Origin: Xenoacremonium recifei | Taxonomy: Eukaryota; Ascomycota; Sordariomycetes; Hypocreales; Nectriaceae | Reading direction: 5' to 3' | Assembly: GCA_012184525.1 (NCBI GenBank) | Contig: WOFQ01000064.1 | Coordinates: 1-64,000 of the forward strand | Length of the DNA stretch: 64,000 nt | Shown here: positions 32,095 to 44,002 of the stretch, one piece after another | Position numbering within the stretch: position 1 is the stretch's first letter | How the letters are laid out: every line of letters starts with the position of its first letter | Program-made: the position numbers and the translations under genes | The notes under the pieces: model-generated | What the model was told of the DNA's origin: nothing | What the model saw: only the letters and a program-made list of their open reading frames with translations | Database searches by the model: none

Positions 32095-33906
32095 GATGAA
32101 TATTCGGTTTTTTTTGTTATTGTCAAATGAAAGAGGATGACTGCCAGCAGCCAGGGCACCGAGGGAGAATTATTGTCAAAGGAGCGTAAATGCCCAAAAA
32201 TTCTTTGGAGAGCAGCTGCTTTCTGATTCTTTCTCTCTTGCCTTTTCGGATGTTGGTCGCACCCCTGTATTCAGCTCGTTTCATGTTCCTCTTCGCGGCG
32301 GTTAACGAATGTTCTACCATTGGCGATAGACGCGCTGAACTCGCCCTAGCCTTGTGGGGGTTTTGAAGTCGCGGACCAACACACCAGTGAGAGGCCGTGA
32401 TAAGGCAGGAAACTATGGTTCTCTGTCTTTCGAACCGCCCGTGCCTGATTCTGACACGTTGGAGACCTTACGAATGGCCGGCTCATACACTTCATCACCA
32501 ACATTATATGGGGACTCTGCTGCATTATTGGCCTTGTGACGGCCAACATTGCGGAGGAGATTGCAGCACCTGTGTTGATCCAATTCTTCCGCACGTAGGA
32601 GCAGTTTCTAAGGAGGCCTCTGGTTGTTCTGGTCTATCCCTACTTCTCACTTCCGGCCGGTTACGTCTAGGCGCCCTACCTACGCCTTACTTTCAATTCC
32701 AGACTCCTGGCGGTCATAAACTAATCGCGACCACCGGGTACAATGAGAAATATATTATGATGTGTTCAGGCTTCTTCTCCACGTGTTCCGGTAGTTAGCT
32801 TTAAGAGATGGAATAAAGAATTTCATTCAACTTGTATCTCGAGTAGCGACTCACGGCATCAAAACAACCAGTTTCATGAACCATTATGGTTATTGATTCA
32901 AATAGTCCACAATTCAATGAGTCACTGTATAGAGACTTGAATGAGAGGAACAAGAGGTATTTCAACGAGACATAGAAAGAAGAAATGAAGCGGTTGATCG
33001 AATAGATTATTAAAACTAATAGATATAACTAAGGGATTTCATGATTTGAATTTCCATATGAACCTCAAGGGAATTTGTGGGTGTAACAAAGTAGGAAGGG
33101 GAAACTCTGATATGAGTTGGGACTAGAGACGTCTTTGCTCGCTGTGTTATCTACCTGTTCGAGAGTCAAGACGTAAATCGGGAATGGCTCATACTCCGCA
33201 ACTCAATAAATAGGAACTTTCCTCTAGCTGAGCGCTTAGAAACCCCATTGTGTGCCGGTATCGAGTGCGATGTAGTGGACAAGATTTCAGTAGGAACGAG
33301 GCTACCTTCCACACTTGAAAATTTGACGCCACATTCTATCGTTTCCAAAGCAAGTCCCTGCTTAGAGGCTTTACGACCTTACTAATACAATGAAAAGAAG
33401 TCAATTCCAAATTCCGTCTAACCTTGGTAAGTGACCGAATTCGCAAATGAATCCAACCTAGTTGGAAACCCGCAGTTGTCCTAACAGTTGTCTTCCAAGA
33501 AACTCAACACCAACATCGTCATCTCCCCATCCCAAATCCTCTTTCAGCTTCCCACAGACGCTCTCCCAGCCTCTCCATTCCATCCAACCCCACAGATCTC
33601 ACTATCTCACCATCTCTAAATCTAAGCTTGGCTAGCCTTGCGATGCGTCGGTCACTCAATCTGGCTCAGTGGGCCCCGTCGCTTTCACAAACAACAAATG
33701 AATCCATCCACGTGGGCTTTCACCAAAAGCAGTCCGCGCGATCTGTCCGACATCTCGGTCTCCCCAGCGCGGGAATGATCAGCGCCGAGGACGATCTCGG
33801 GTCGTGCCGCCTCAGCCGCGACCCTGAGGGACACGTATAAAAGGTTGTGTTATAAGCTCCTTGCACAGAACTAAAACACCAAACCGTCTCTCATCTCATA
33901 CTCACA
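32095..33906. other. 1.8-kb intergenic region
   Basis: No supported gene. It contains the promoter of the large ATPase gene (left) and of the secreted phosphatase-like gene (right, with a TATA box). Short ORFs on both strands, such as 32397-32798, are Cys/His-rich by chance and lack a start context or a homolog I recognise. Confidence 0.55.
33836..33842 (+). promoter_or_regulatory. TATA box of the secreted phosphatase-like gene
   Basis: TATAAAA lies 65 bp before the ATG at 33907, leaving about 30 bp to a start site and a short 5' leader. A CT-rich stretch follows (CCGTCTCTCATCTCAT), typical of well-expressed fungal genes. Confidence 0.6.
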
Positions 33907-34519
33907 ATGAAGGCCGCTGTTGTCCTCTTCCTCGCCACTCTGGCTGCGGCCGCTGAGCCCACCGTCTACTTCATCCGCCATGGCGAGAAGCCCGACTCTG
34001 GCGATGGCCTCAGCACCGAGGGTGAGGAGCGCGCACAGTGTCTGCGAACCGTCTTCGGCGCCAGCTCGTCATACAACATCGGTCACATCATGGCCCAGAC
34101 CCCTCAGTCAGGTAAGTTCCTTACAAATAATGTCAATACACGATACTCTTCTAACAAATGCAGACGGCTCTCAGCAGCGACCATACGACACCGTCCTGCC
34201 CCTCGCCGAGGACCTGGGTCTGACGGTCGACACCTCGTGCCAGCGCGATGACAGCGACTGTGTGGCCGATGTTGTCGAGAGCTACACCGGCAGCGGTAAC
34301 ATCCTGATCTGGTAAGTTGATGTCTAGACTCTAGACGTTCCTAGGCTAACATTTCACAGCTGGGAGCACAAGCAGCTCAACAACCTCGCCGAGGCGCTGG
34401 GCGCTGATGATGTGGACAACTACCCTGATGACAGCTACGACTTGATCTGGACGGACCCCTATGACTGGACTGAGATTACCTCGGTGACGTCGGAGAACTG
34501 CCCCGGCCTGGATGATTAG
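33907..34519 (+). CDS. Secreted small histidine-phosphatase-like (phosphoglycerate mutase family) protein
   Basis: Exons 33907-34111, 34164-34311 and 34360-34519 give 170 residues. A signal peptide is clear (MKAAVVLFLATLAAAAEP). The catalytic RHG motif follows at once (VYFIRHGEKPDSGDG), with a second histidine in ICWEHKQLNNLAEALG standing in for the usual second catalytic His, as in a group of small fungal PGM-like proteins. The tail is rich in Asp and Tyr and ends with a Cys-Pro-Gly. At 170 residues it is shorter than most histidine phosphatases (about 200 or more). A secreted phosphatase or a non-catalytic secreted protein are both possible. Confidence 0.85.
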
Positions 34520-34945
34520 ATGACCAAGAATACGACTTATGACCGTTCCCTAAGGTCTTAAAAACGAAGTCAGAGCACACGATTCGATTCAGACGTACAT
34601 AAGCATACAAAAAAGAGCCTCTTAAAGGCCAGATGTACATAGGAAATACATTTCTTACTCGAAACTCAACCATGTGGCATTGAGTTTTCACTTTCCAAGA
34701 TGCAACTGACAGGACAAGTGTCCATAACGTATAAAATGAGTCGTAGCAAGAAAGACAATCTATAATTTGTGTCTGTAATCCAAGGGTCTTTTATACGCAG
34801 CAAAGCCATAACAGTCGTGCCCATTGATCGTACACTTCATTGCACACCGGGCTTCATTCCTCGTAACCGCATTTCGTCCGCTCATTTCAAAAGGTATACC
34901 AGCAATTCAACCCACCTCTACACCCAAAAACGCCTGATTCCCACC
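34520..34945. other. Convergent intergenic region
   Basis: The 3' flanks of the phosphatase-like gene (+) and the six-span membrane protein (-) meet here. I see nothing else. Confidence 0.5.
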
Positions 34946-36250
34946 CTATTCCAATGCGCCAGTCGAGCCCGAGCCCTCCTCTGGGGGAACTTTTGCACAC
35001 CCTTCGCCGGCTTCCCACTCCAACCGCTCCTTGACCATCTCCCGCTTGCACCATTTGATCGTGATGATGCCCCAGACAATCGCCCATATGAACGGTACAG
35101 CCCAGCATACACCATAGCCAGCCACCGTGGGGACCTGTGGGAGAACAGCGACGACTGTTAGGGCAGCGGCTAGCAACAAGGCCGGAATCGACCAGAAGAG
35201 AGATTGCACGTTCAGCATTCGTCGGAATCGGGGGCTAGCTTTGTATCGAGCGGCTAAGGCTTCGCGGTAGGGACGTCCGGCTCCAGAATTGACGGCCACA
35301 ACGTCTTCGACAAAGTAGTATGCGCCAGGGAGGACCTAAGATCAATCCGTTAGAATAACAGATTCCAGGAGCATGACAGACGAAGGCAAATATACTTTTT
35401 CCCCCTTGGCGGTAGAGCTAATTCGAAACGGAGCCTTCCATCCCATCTGATGATATAAGTTGATAAGAAATAAAATCCCCCCTAGGCAATAAAGAATAGC
35501 TGGCGCGGGCATGCACAACACCCTCAGCCAAACTATATGCGGCGCCGACCCTACGATGAACAATGTTGTCACTGCTGTGATAGTCGCAACCGACGCCCAC
35601 GTCAACATATCAAAACACCAACGGCTCGTCGTGCCCAACGGCCGGTAAAAGCGTTCCTTTTTCATCAGCCGCAGTGTTCGGATTGCGAATTCGAGATACG
35701 TAGGCCCGCCCCAGATAGTTGTGACGACGGCAAAGATGATCCAGCCGGCCACGTTCCCCGCGTACGCCATGCCATAGTATAACGCTATGGGCAATGCCGA
35801 CGCATCAACGAAGACGAGGAAGGCAAAGATAAACAGCCGCCAACGCCGCCAGCCGTGGTGCCACGTGAAGGGCAACTGCGGCAGAAGCAGCGGATTGTCA
35901 TCGTAGTATTCCTGCAGCGTCTTCCCTCGACGCTTCCATTCATGGCGCGTCGCCGCACGAGAGTCGTAGTATACGGGTGCCGGTGGTCGCAGATTATACG
36001 AGAGGCTGCGTCGGCCGTCATCTTCGGGGACGTCGGGGCCGATGGTGTTGCGGCGAGGCAGGTTCAACGAGTCGGCGTTGCGGCGAAAGGAGGAGTCATT
36101 GTTGCGGTTCGCGAGTTGGATGTGGTCGGCGGACTGGCGGACGGGATTTGTCGACGGGCGGATGACGGGACGAGACGGAGCGGCGGGTTCGACGAAGGAG
36201 ACGTTGGAGTCGGACTGGACCTGCAAGCTGCCTCTTCGCACCTCGGGCAT
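34946..36250 (-). CDS. Conserved fungal six-span membrane protein, function unknown
   Basis: Exons 36250-35396 and 35335-34946 give 414 residues starting at MPEVRRGSLQVQ; the frame extends further upstream but only with a non-ATG start. The first 130 residues are polar, Ser/Arg/Asn-rich and probably cytosolic. Six hydrophobic segments follow, including LFIFAFLVFVDASALPIALY, GWIIFAVVTTIWGG, ASVATITAVTTLFIVG and IPALLLAAALTVVAVL. The short C-terminal tail is acidic. I do not recognise a named family. Uncharacterised membrane proteins with this layout are widespread in Pezizomycotina. No neighbour suggests a role. Confidence 0.8.
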
Positions 36251-37338
36251 GGTGGTGTCGTCGAGGTCGTGAAGAACACAGACAGGCCTGGAGTCGTGAG
36301 TGGTCAGGTCAGATCGATGGTGGTGGTGATGCAGGTTCAACGAGGCGGCGAGCCATTGCTAAACCCAACGCACGCAAATGGCCTCGCAGATTCAATGCGC
36401 AAAGAATGAAATGAACGTCTGGCTCATACGACCGTGGCGGTGCCGGCGCAGAAAAGAAAAGAAAGGCTGCACCAGAACCAGAACGGCCCGTAATCCCTAT
36501 CGGGCCAAGCTGGTGATGACGTCCCCGGGCTTGCAGCATCGACGTCATTCGCCCGCCGGGCGGGAAAAGCGAGCAGACCACTCACTTTCTCGGCGAATCG
36601 CGGCGAGGCATGGCCTGTTGGCAGACGGCTGACTCAGCGGGTCGGGGGTCCACTTCACTCTCCGCCTGCCGCACCTGCCTTAGACGAGGTGATCTCCGTC
36701 CAGGGCAAGCAAGCAAGGCGGAAGGAAGCTCCCTCCCTCTGTAAACGGCTCTACCTGCCGCGAGAGCTCATAGAGAGCTTAACCGCTGATGATGTAATAT
36801 CGAGATTCCTAATGCAACGGCCGTGATCATCTCTTCCTCCTCATCCATCTCAGCATCATCCATCACCCTCCAACGCCCGTCAACACCGGGATTCGTCATG
36901 CATCCGCCCAGCCCGAACCTCGCTGCAACCACACCAAAAAACCCCCCGGCCGTCCATGATACGCACGTATGTACAAATCAGCGCCGGCCAGCTGTAACTA
37001 CGGCACATCGGAGGTTGCTGCTCACCGACGGCGTTTTTCGCACTCCGCGTATCGTCTCGCGCGTAGACGAAATGCCGCTGCCGCGTTTGAACGACGTTCC
37101 GGACTTCCCGCGGCTGCTCGTCTAGACCGGGTCTCGAATCTTATGATATTGGCCGAACCCCGATTTGCAGGACAAATAAGCATCCAAGGCCAAGCTTTTT
37201 GAAGGGGACTAACGGGGAGTGGGTTCCTGGTTTTATGCCTGCCTCGGAAGCTCCACGTAAGAAGTGCCGTGTTAGTGGACTGGTGAGTATCAGATCAGAT
37301 CAGGCTTTGATGCTTCTGTATTGAGCTATGAGTCCTCT
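36251..37338. other. 1.1-kb intergenic region
   Basis: Promoter and 5' leader of the membrane protein plus the 3' flank of the P-loop gene. Several overlapping ORFs reflect GC-rich sequence; none shows a domain. Confidence 0.5.
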
Positions 37339-38055
37339 CTATGCGGATTCTTTGCTCCATTTCCACAATAGAAGCACAAGAGATGATAGAAGCACAAGCA
37401 GATGAAGACGAGGTCCATCTTTCCAGAACATGAACTGCACCGACTTCCTTACCCAGCAAGGCCAGCATCGCTTCCCGCCCAGATCCGAGCCCTGCAGCAT
37501 CTTGACATGATCAGCAATCTGCCGAGCCGCCTCAGCCGGACTCAAGCTGGTCACATCCAGCTCCAAACCGCCCTCGCCTTCAAAACAGAGCAATTTCTCC
37601 GTTTCCCGAATTCCCTTCAACACGTCCCCATCCAGCAGCTTCGTATCCGTGTCCGAAGCCCGTACCCTGTCGGCCACCCTCTTGGAATTCTCGCCTAGCT
37701 CACATGATAGCGTGACCGGCACGAACCGAGCGCCGCACTTCTTCGCTGTTCGCCGATAGTCTCCCAATGCCTCCCTTCCCTCTGGGCTTTCAGAGCGCGC
37801 GTCGGTGAAGATCCATGTGCTGGATCGTGCATATTCCGACTTGGCGAGGATGTCGAGGACTTCCCGCCGCAGCCTAGTTCGTGCCGTGTAGTATCCCGGT
37901 GTACCTCTAGGGACAACCGGCGCGACGGGGTCGATGAGCAGGTGGTTATGGTAGATGTCTGACCCCGGAATGAGCTTCGATAGCTCTTTAGCAATTGTAT
38001 GCTTCCCGACGCCGGGATACCCGTTCATGTAGATGAAAGACCGCTCGTTATCCAT
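37339..38055 (-). CDS. P-loop kinase-like protein (AAA_33 type)
   Basis: From ATG at 38055 (MDNERSFIYMNG) the product is 238 residues; an in-frame ATG at 38148 would add 31. The Walker A region reads GYPGVGKHT, where a histidine sits between the lysine and the threonine, as in a family of small nucleotide/zeta-toxin-like kinases. The lid/substrate segment has IYHNHLLIDPV, and a later DARSESPEGREALGDYR fits a base/acceptor loop. The C-terminus ends in a hydrophobic stretch (LHLLVLLSSLVLLLW). This could be a tail anchor, or read-through of an intron, since a GTAAGG donor lies just before it. Substrate unknown. Confidence 0.72.
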   Translation of the reverse strand: MDNERSFIYMNGYPGVGKHTIAKELSKLIPGSDIYHNHLLIDPVAPVVPRGTPGYYTARTRLRREVLDILAKSEYARSSTWIFTDARSESPEGREALGDYRRTAKKCGARFVPVTLSCELGENSKRVADRVRASDTDTKLLDGDVLKGIRETEKLLCFEGEGGLELDVTSLSPAEAARQIADHVKMLQGSDLGGKRCWPCWVRKSVQFMFWKDGPRLHLLVLLSSLVLLLWKWSKESA

Positions 38056-38148
38056 TGCGATACGTGGACTCTTGATGGCCCAAAGTACTCCGAGATCAAT
38101 CGAAGAATACTCACGAGATGGACCGCCCTTTTTTATCAGGAAGAACAT

Positions 38149-38522
38149 GTCCGCCTTATATACCTACCATTCATGTGAAACTCTAAGCAGGCCTTAAAGG
38201 TTCACGATACCCTGAGAGTCAGCCACAAACCTAGAAAAGAAACTCAATCACTTGCACTTTCACAAGACAGATCCTTTTTGAGAGGTGAATTCGCGACATC
38301 CATGTGATATTCCACAACTACCCATAACCCTCCCTCCCACTCCATCTCATCCATCCAGAACCGCACATAATCCTAAAGCCAAACAAGAAGAGAACCAAAC
38401 AGTCTCACGAGGGAGACTTCGCTGCGGAAAAGTCTCCGCGGGTATTACACAAGTTATCGTACCGCCCCTCCGCCAAACACAATGCGGCCCGGGCGGTTTG
38501 TATACAAACATCGTCTATACAA
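38149..38522. other. Intergenic region
   Basis: Between the P-loop gene and the 3' end of the coiled-coil gene, both on the minus strand. Nothing distinct is seen. Confidence 0.5.
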
Positions 38523-41500
38523 CTAGATGGACTGCTTGACATCGGTGATGGAGTTCAACAGCCTAGGTGTCTCGTCAGCGCCCCTTCCTCTCCAAACCAG
38601 GCTCGGCAAACTTACTGCAAATTCCGGTCCCTCATCTCTCGATCGAGGGAATCGATCTGCTTCGCCGTCAACCGCGCCTTACTCAGCTGCTGTGCGTGTT
38701 AGTTAGTATCCCGTTGAAACGCAATGGCAGCCACAAAGAAAAACAGCTGCTGGCAATCATCATGCAAGGGGCTCTCGCACCGAAGCAAGCGCTGCTGAGG
38801 AGTAGTCCTCGTCGACCTCACCTGCTGCACCGTCGTCCGCGGGTGTCGCTTCCCCGCTGGAGGAGCTCTCCTCTGCGCTGTTGGCGAAGCGGCTGGATGC
38901 TAGGCCCTTGGGCTTCGCGAGGTTGGCGTTGGCCTGAAGGTGTTGCGTTAGTTGTGTTTGGGCTGGAGAAGAGGGGTGACAAACCTTGGCTTCTGCGATC
39001 TCTGCGTCCTTTACTCGTAGTTGCGCTTCCATCTCTTCAAGCTTCTTCTCCGACTCGGTGACCTTGACCGTCGTCTCGGCCAGCTTCGCCTCCAGGTCCT
39101 TGACCTTGTTCTCGCTCTCCTCCACAAGGGTGGTCATGCTATCGTTCAGGTCCTTGTAGTCAGCTTCTGCCGTCTTCTGCTTGGCCTCAGCCGCGTTTAG
39201 GGCAGCCTCAAGCTCCTTCTGAGCAAGCGCCAGGTCCTCATTGATGCCAGTCGCCTTCTCCTGAGAAGCTGTAAGCTCGCCCTTGGCACCCTCGAGCTCG
39301 CCCTTCGCGGCCTCAAGCTCCTCCTTGGTAGCCTTCAGCTCAGCCTCGACGGACGCAACGGCCTCCTCGTGGGTCTTCTTAGCGGTGGCAAGGGCTTCCT
39401 TCAGACCATCGGCCTCAGACTTGGAGTTCTTGGCAGCATCTAGCTCAGCGAGGGCCGTCATACGGTCCATCTTCTCCTGGGCTAGCTGGTGAGCCAGATC
39501 CTCCACCTCAACCTGGGCCTTTTCAAGAGTCTCCTGGGCAGCCTTGAGGTCTTCCTGGAGCTTAGACTTGATGGCTTCTTGGCCGGCAAGCTTCTCCTCC
39601 AGCTCGCTGTTGCCCTCCCGAACCTTGGCCATCATGTCCTCAATGGACTTGGTGTGGAGGTCTGAGAGCTCCTTGAGGTCCTCCTTGGCCTTTACGCCCT
39701 CGGATTTGAGCTGTTCCATAGACTCGGTGTGCATAGTAATGAGCTTCTCAATCTCAGCACTGTGCTCATCGTCCATTTCGCGCTTAGCAGCAGTAATAGC
39801 GTCATCAGCAGCCGTTTGCAGTTTCTCCAACTGAGCCTTCAGGTTTTCCACTTCATCAGCATGTGCCTTGGCATGGGTCTCGCTAGTGGCTTCAAGCTCA
39901 GCCTTGAGTTTAGCCAGGTCAGCTCCAGCAGCTTCCTTCGCAGCCTCAATCTGCGACTGAAGAGAAGCCAACTCTGCAGCATGCTCCTTATCAGTGGCCT
40001 CCTTTGCCGTCATGAACTCATTCGTCATCTTAGCAAGCTCAGCAGCGTGATCCTGCTCACCAGCCTCCTTGGCAGCCATCAACTCGGCTGTCACCTTGGC
40101 CAGTTCGTCAGAATGACTCTTCTTAGCCGTCTCCTGAGCAGCATCGAGGTTCTCCTTAAGCTGGGCAAGCTCCGCCTTGACCTTTTCCACCTCGGCGGTG
40201 TGGGCAGTATCCCGAGACTCGAGCGCGGCCGCCAACTCTGATTGATGACCAGCGACCAGGTTCGCCCTCTCATCAGCATGCTCCTTCTGCAAGGACTCTA
40301 GTAGAGTAGCATGAGAAGCCTTCAGGGTCTCGAGCTCGCCAGCCAGAGCAGCGTCTCCTTCACCCTTGAGGATCTCTAGTTGCTTAGCGTGGCTCTCCTT
40401 GAGCGCGTCGAGCTCGCTGATATGAGCGTCTCGGTCCGCTGAGGCATTGTTTTTGGACGACTCAAGCTCCTCTGCATGGCTTGCACGTAGAGCATCGAGG
40501 TTCTTCTGATGCTCGGCCTCCTTGGCCTCAAGAGCTGCAACGGCGGCAGCATGCTCAGCCTTGGCAGCCTCAAGAGCAGTGGCGTGGCCAGCAGCAGCCT
40601 CTTCCGACACTTTCTTCAAGTCGGCGTGCTGTCCCTCAAGCTCCTCAAACTTGCGCTTGAAGAAGGCATCGCCGCGAAGACTTTCGATCTCGTTCTCGTA
40701 GTCTTGAGAGATCTGCTTAAGATGCTCATCATGGGTGGTCTTGAGCTTGGTTATCTCCTCATCCTTGCCAGCCAGAGCCGCCTCTGCTTCTTCAGCCTTG
40801 GCACTGATGGCCGCGACCTCCTCCTTGAGCTTCTCGAGCTCCGCCATGGCAGCGTCGAGTTCACTCTCCTTCTCCGCGAGGCTAGCTTGAAGCTTGGTAA
40901 CCTCAGCAGTGGCACTGTCAACCTCGGCCTTGGAAGCTTCGGTCGCCTTCTCGGCAGTCTCAAGCTTAGAGGTGAGCTCCGCAATCTCAGCTTCGAGACC
41001 CGAGATCTTGGAAGTGTGGGCGTCCTGCTCAGACTTGAGCTTTTCATCACTGGCAGACTCCAACGCCGTCTGGGAGGCCGTCAACTCATCAATCTTCTTC
41101 TGCAGGTCGGAAATCGCGGTTTCATGGGTAGATTTTAGCTCGGCGATAGCTGTTTCGTGAGAGGTAGCATCGGCTTTGCCCTGGTCGAGCTCATCCTTGT
41201 GCTTAGCTTCCAAGGCCTCGATAGCTGAAGCCTGCTCCGCTGCCAGAGTAGCCTTCAACTCCTCAATCTTAGAAGCGTGTTCGTCCATAGCTTTTTGAAG
41301 CGCTTCTTCGCTAGACTTGACCTTTTCGTCGTTTTCAGTCTGGGTTGATTCCAGCGACTTCTTGATGGTGTCGATCTCGGCCAAAGCAGCCTCCTTGGCG
41401 CTCACCGCTTCCGCGAGCTCAGCCTTTTGCTTCTCAAGCTCGGCCTCGGCTGCCTGCAGCTTCTCTGTGGCTTCGGCGACCTGGGCCTCCAGAGCCGAAA

Positions 41501-42347
41501 TAGCCGTCTCGTGCTCCGACTTAAGGGTAGCCACAGCCTCGTCATTGTCGTGACGCAGCTGCTCCTCGGCATCATGGGCTCCAGAACTCTCCTTGCTGAG
41601 TTCGGCAATCTTGTCCTCGGAGGCTTTCACCTGCCCCTTGAGCTCCTCGATCTCGGCCTCGCCCTCTGCAAGCTTGGTCTTTAGCGCCTCAATCTCCTTG
41701 GTGTGGTCGACAGAAGCGGTTCGGGTCGCCGTACGGCTAGCAGTCGTGGGGGTGCCAACCGTAGAGAGTCGTTTCCGAGCTTCAGTGGTCGTTGTCCCGG
41801 CAGTTGGTCGCGTGGCAGATGTCCTCGTAGCCGAAGAGCCAGTCGCACCAGTTGCCGTCCTCGTCGCCGTAGTCCGTGAAGTTGGAGTTCCCGCACTAAC
41901 AGGGGGCTTCCGCGCAGCCGTCGTCGAGCTGGCAGTGCTCAGGGGGCGCGTCTTGCCCGGGCTCGACACGATGGAGCTCGTCCGCCTCGAGGCCGTTCCG
42001 GGCTTCTTCTCATCCTCGCTGGCGCTCACGCTCGGGCGGCTGCGGTGGCTCGAGGCCGAGGTGGAAGCCGTGGCTGTGCGGCGAACCGTGGTCGTGACGG
42101 GAGGCCGCGTCGGGGGCTTGCTCAGGCCGCCGGTAGCACGCGTGCTGCCCGCGGCCGCCGTCTTGGAGGCGACAGAGGTGGTTGCGCCGGGGCGACGGGC
42201 GGCTGCAGTGGTTGTCGAGGTGCCAATGCGCTTCGAGGGCGTGGTGCCCGTCTTGGATTCGCCGTTGGGCTTGGACTTGGAGGGCGTCTCGGGCGACGAG
42301 GGAGCAGCGGTCGCAGGGCTCACGGGCGCGACTTCGGACTCGGACAT
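38523..42347 (-). CDS. Long coiled-coil protein with basic Ser/Thr/Ala-rich head
   Basis: I extend the open frame (42347-38985) through three introns to exons 38933-38781, 38686-38616 and 38562-38523, giving about 1208 residues ending QLLNSITDVKQSI. The first intron (51 nt, stopless, CTAAC branch site) is in frame. The last two exons add the helix LSKARLTAKQIDSLDREMRD that a simple read-through would miss. Residues 1-210 are basic and rich in Ser, Thr, Ala and Pro with repeated RTAT/TSRTAT-like words, a composition seen in microtubule-binding regions. Residues 215-1110 are an almost unbroken Glu/Lys/Ala heptad coiled coil. It resembles the 'M protein repeat' proteins of Aspergillus annotation. 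A cytoskeletal or spindle scaffold is an inference. Confidence 0.85.
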
Positions 42348-44002
42348 GGTGGTTTGCGTCTTGCTGGTCTCCCGTACGTGTAATATCTAGAGGTCGTCGG
42401 CGGTTAGCCAGAAGCTCAAGCTCGAGAGTACTCCGTGGCGCTCTTATTATAGGCGATGGTGGGTATAGCAGAGCAGGGCAGGCCTGAGCTCGGTCAACCT
42501 CGTCACTTGCGGCGGCTGGCGGGTGATTCTCGCTCGCCTCGAGAGCTGTCCAGCAATGAATGGGAGTCGACCCGGGCTGTCAGGGATGGGCAAGCCCGGC
42601 GCCGTGTAATCTTACCAGACGGGTGGTGGTGGTCCCCTATTTCCAATCTTGCCGCGGTCGATCTGGACTCGCAATCGCACGAAGAGGCAGGACTCGCGCG
42701 AGCAGCAACAAAGAGCAGGGCAAAACAACGAGGAGTGCCAATCAGCGGTAGTCCGGTGAAGGCAGTCGAGATGTGAGGGGGAAAAGTCAAGATGAAGAAC
42801 TGCTGTCTGAGAAAGCTGGCAATATCCAGCCAGCCCTCCTTCCCTCCCTCCCTCAGTGATGGATAACTGGAGCTTTTCCTCGACAGGGGTCCAAGCTGGC
42901 ACTGGCAGCCCGTCCGCTAGCCCTCCACTGTAAATTAGCGGCCAGACCCCACCCACCGTTGCGCCTCCAGGCGTGTGATTGGTGGACGCCGCAGCCGTTA
43001 CAGGGGTTGTGACAGCGCACCGCGTGCTGGAGAAGGCCCGTGAAGGCCCGTCGGGCCACTGCCTGAGAGGATGAACCTACAGGCGGTTGGACCTCACCGC
43101 ACGAATCGAGATGAGGGCCGGCCAGCTCATGACTGTCCGCAAGGTGTCTGTCTTTGTTGTTGCTTGGGCGCGTCTTTTGCTCGTGTCTCTGCCAATTGCT
43201 CTGCATCTCAGGGGCGGCCTTGATGGCCAGTCCCTTCAGGGCCAACGTTGGTCTGTGGCTCGAGCTAAATAAATCTCCAAAACGCGCTATCAGTCTGCTC
43301 GGGATTAAGTCAACGCGTCGAGCCAGTTTATGACGAGAGAAAAGAAGGCTAGCAATGGCTTGTGACGTTCTTTCTTTTTTTTTCGGTCTGAGCAACAATC
43401 TGCTCGCCAACCACCACACTGACCCAATGTGATTCGATTCCCCTGCCCCAGATTCCTCCCACTGCAGAACATCCTGTAATCACTCAACATCACCACGCCA
43501 TCATCCCAACCTGCAACCCAGCCAACGTAGCGCTGCAGTTCTCTCTACAAACACTCCCTTTCTCTACGTACATACATACGGCACAGACGTGAAACGCCCG
43601 ATTATCGATGCGTTGGCCCCCCCTTTTCCTCTCCGACGGTGACGGTGATGGCGCGGATGGTGATGTGGCATCGCGTCCTTCGCTGGCACCAAAGCCGGTC
43701 CGGCCTGTTCATGCAGCGCTCGGCCGCGCTGATCCGCGGGGGTGCTTCGAGGCGAATCACGGGTGCCTTCAGGCCGTGTTTCGAGGCTGGATTGGTCAAT
43801 GAGCTCAATCAAGATGCTATCAAAACTAATACTCCAGATCATACTTCGTAACAGACAGAATATCACAAATGCCTCCCCTCCATAAACCCAACACGCTTTT
43901 TCTTCAGACTCCTCGCCACCCCCATAATCCAACTCCAGACCACCCTTGGCCTCCTGGGTATCAAATCCATACAAACACAAAATCACAAATGCCTCCCTCC
44001 CC
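42348..44002. other. 1.65-kb intergenic region, GC-rich
   Basis: Promoter of the coiled-coil gene on the left and 3' flank of the nuclear acidic protein on the right. The ORFs here (for example 42853-43419 minus) have low-complexity, unrelated translations and are not accepted. A pyrimidine tract T(10) occurs near 43374. Confidence 0.5.

Noticed and set aside
32397..32798. 133-residue plus-strand ORF between the giant ATPase and the phosphatase-like gene
   Set aside because: No recognisable domain, no intron/exon support and no signal peptide; treated as chance.
39283..42390. Long plus-strand ORFs opposite the coiled-coil gene
   Set aside because: They are Leu/Ser/Ala/Val-rich mirror images of the GAG/AAG/GCC codon bias on the minus strand and carry no domain or coherent start.
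42853..43419. 188-residue minus-strand ORF
   Set aside because: No domain, mixed composition, non-ATG-like context and position inside a GC-rich promoter region; stop-free by composition.
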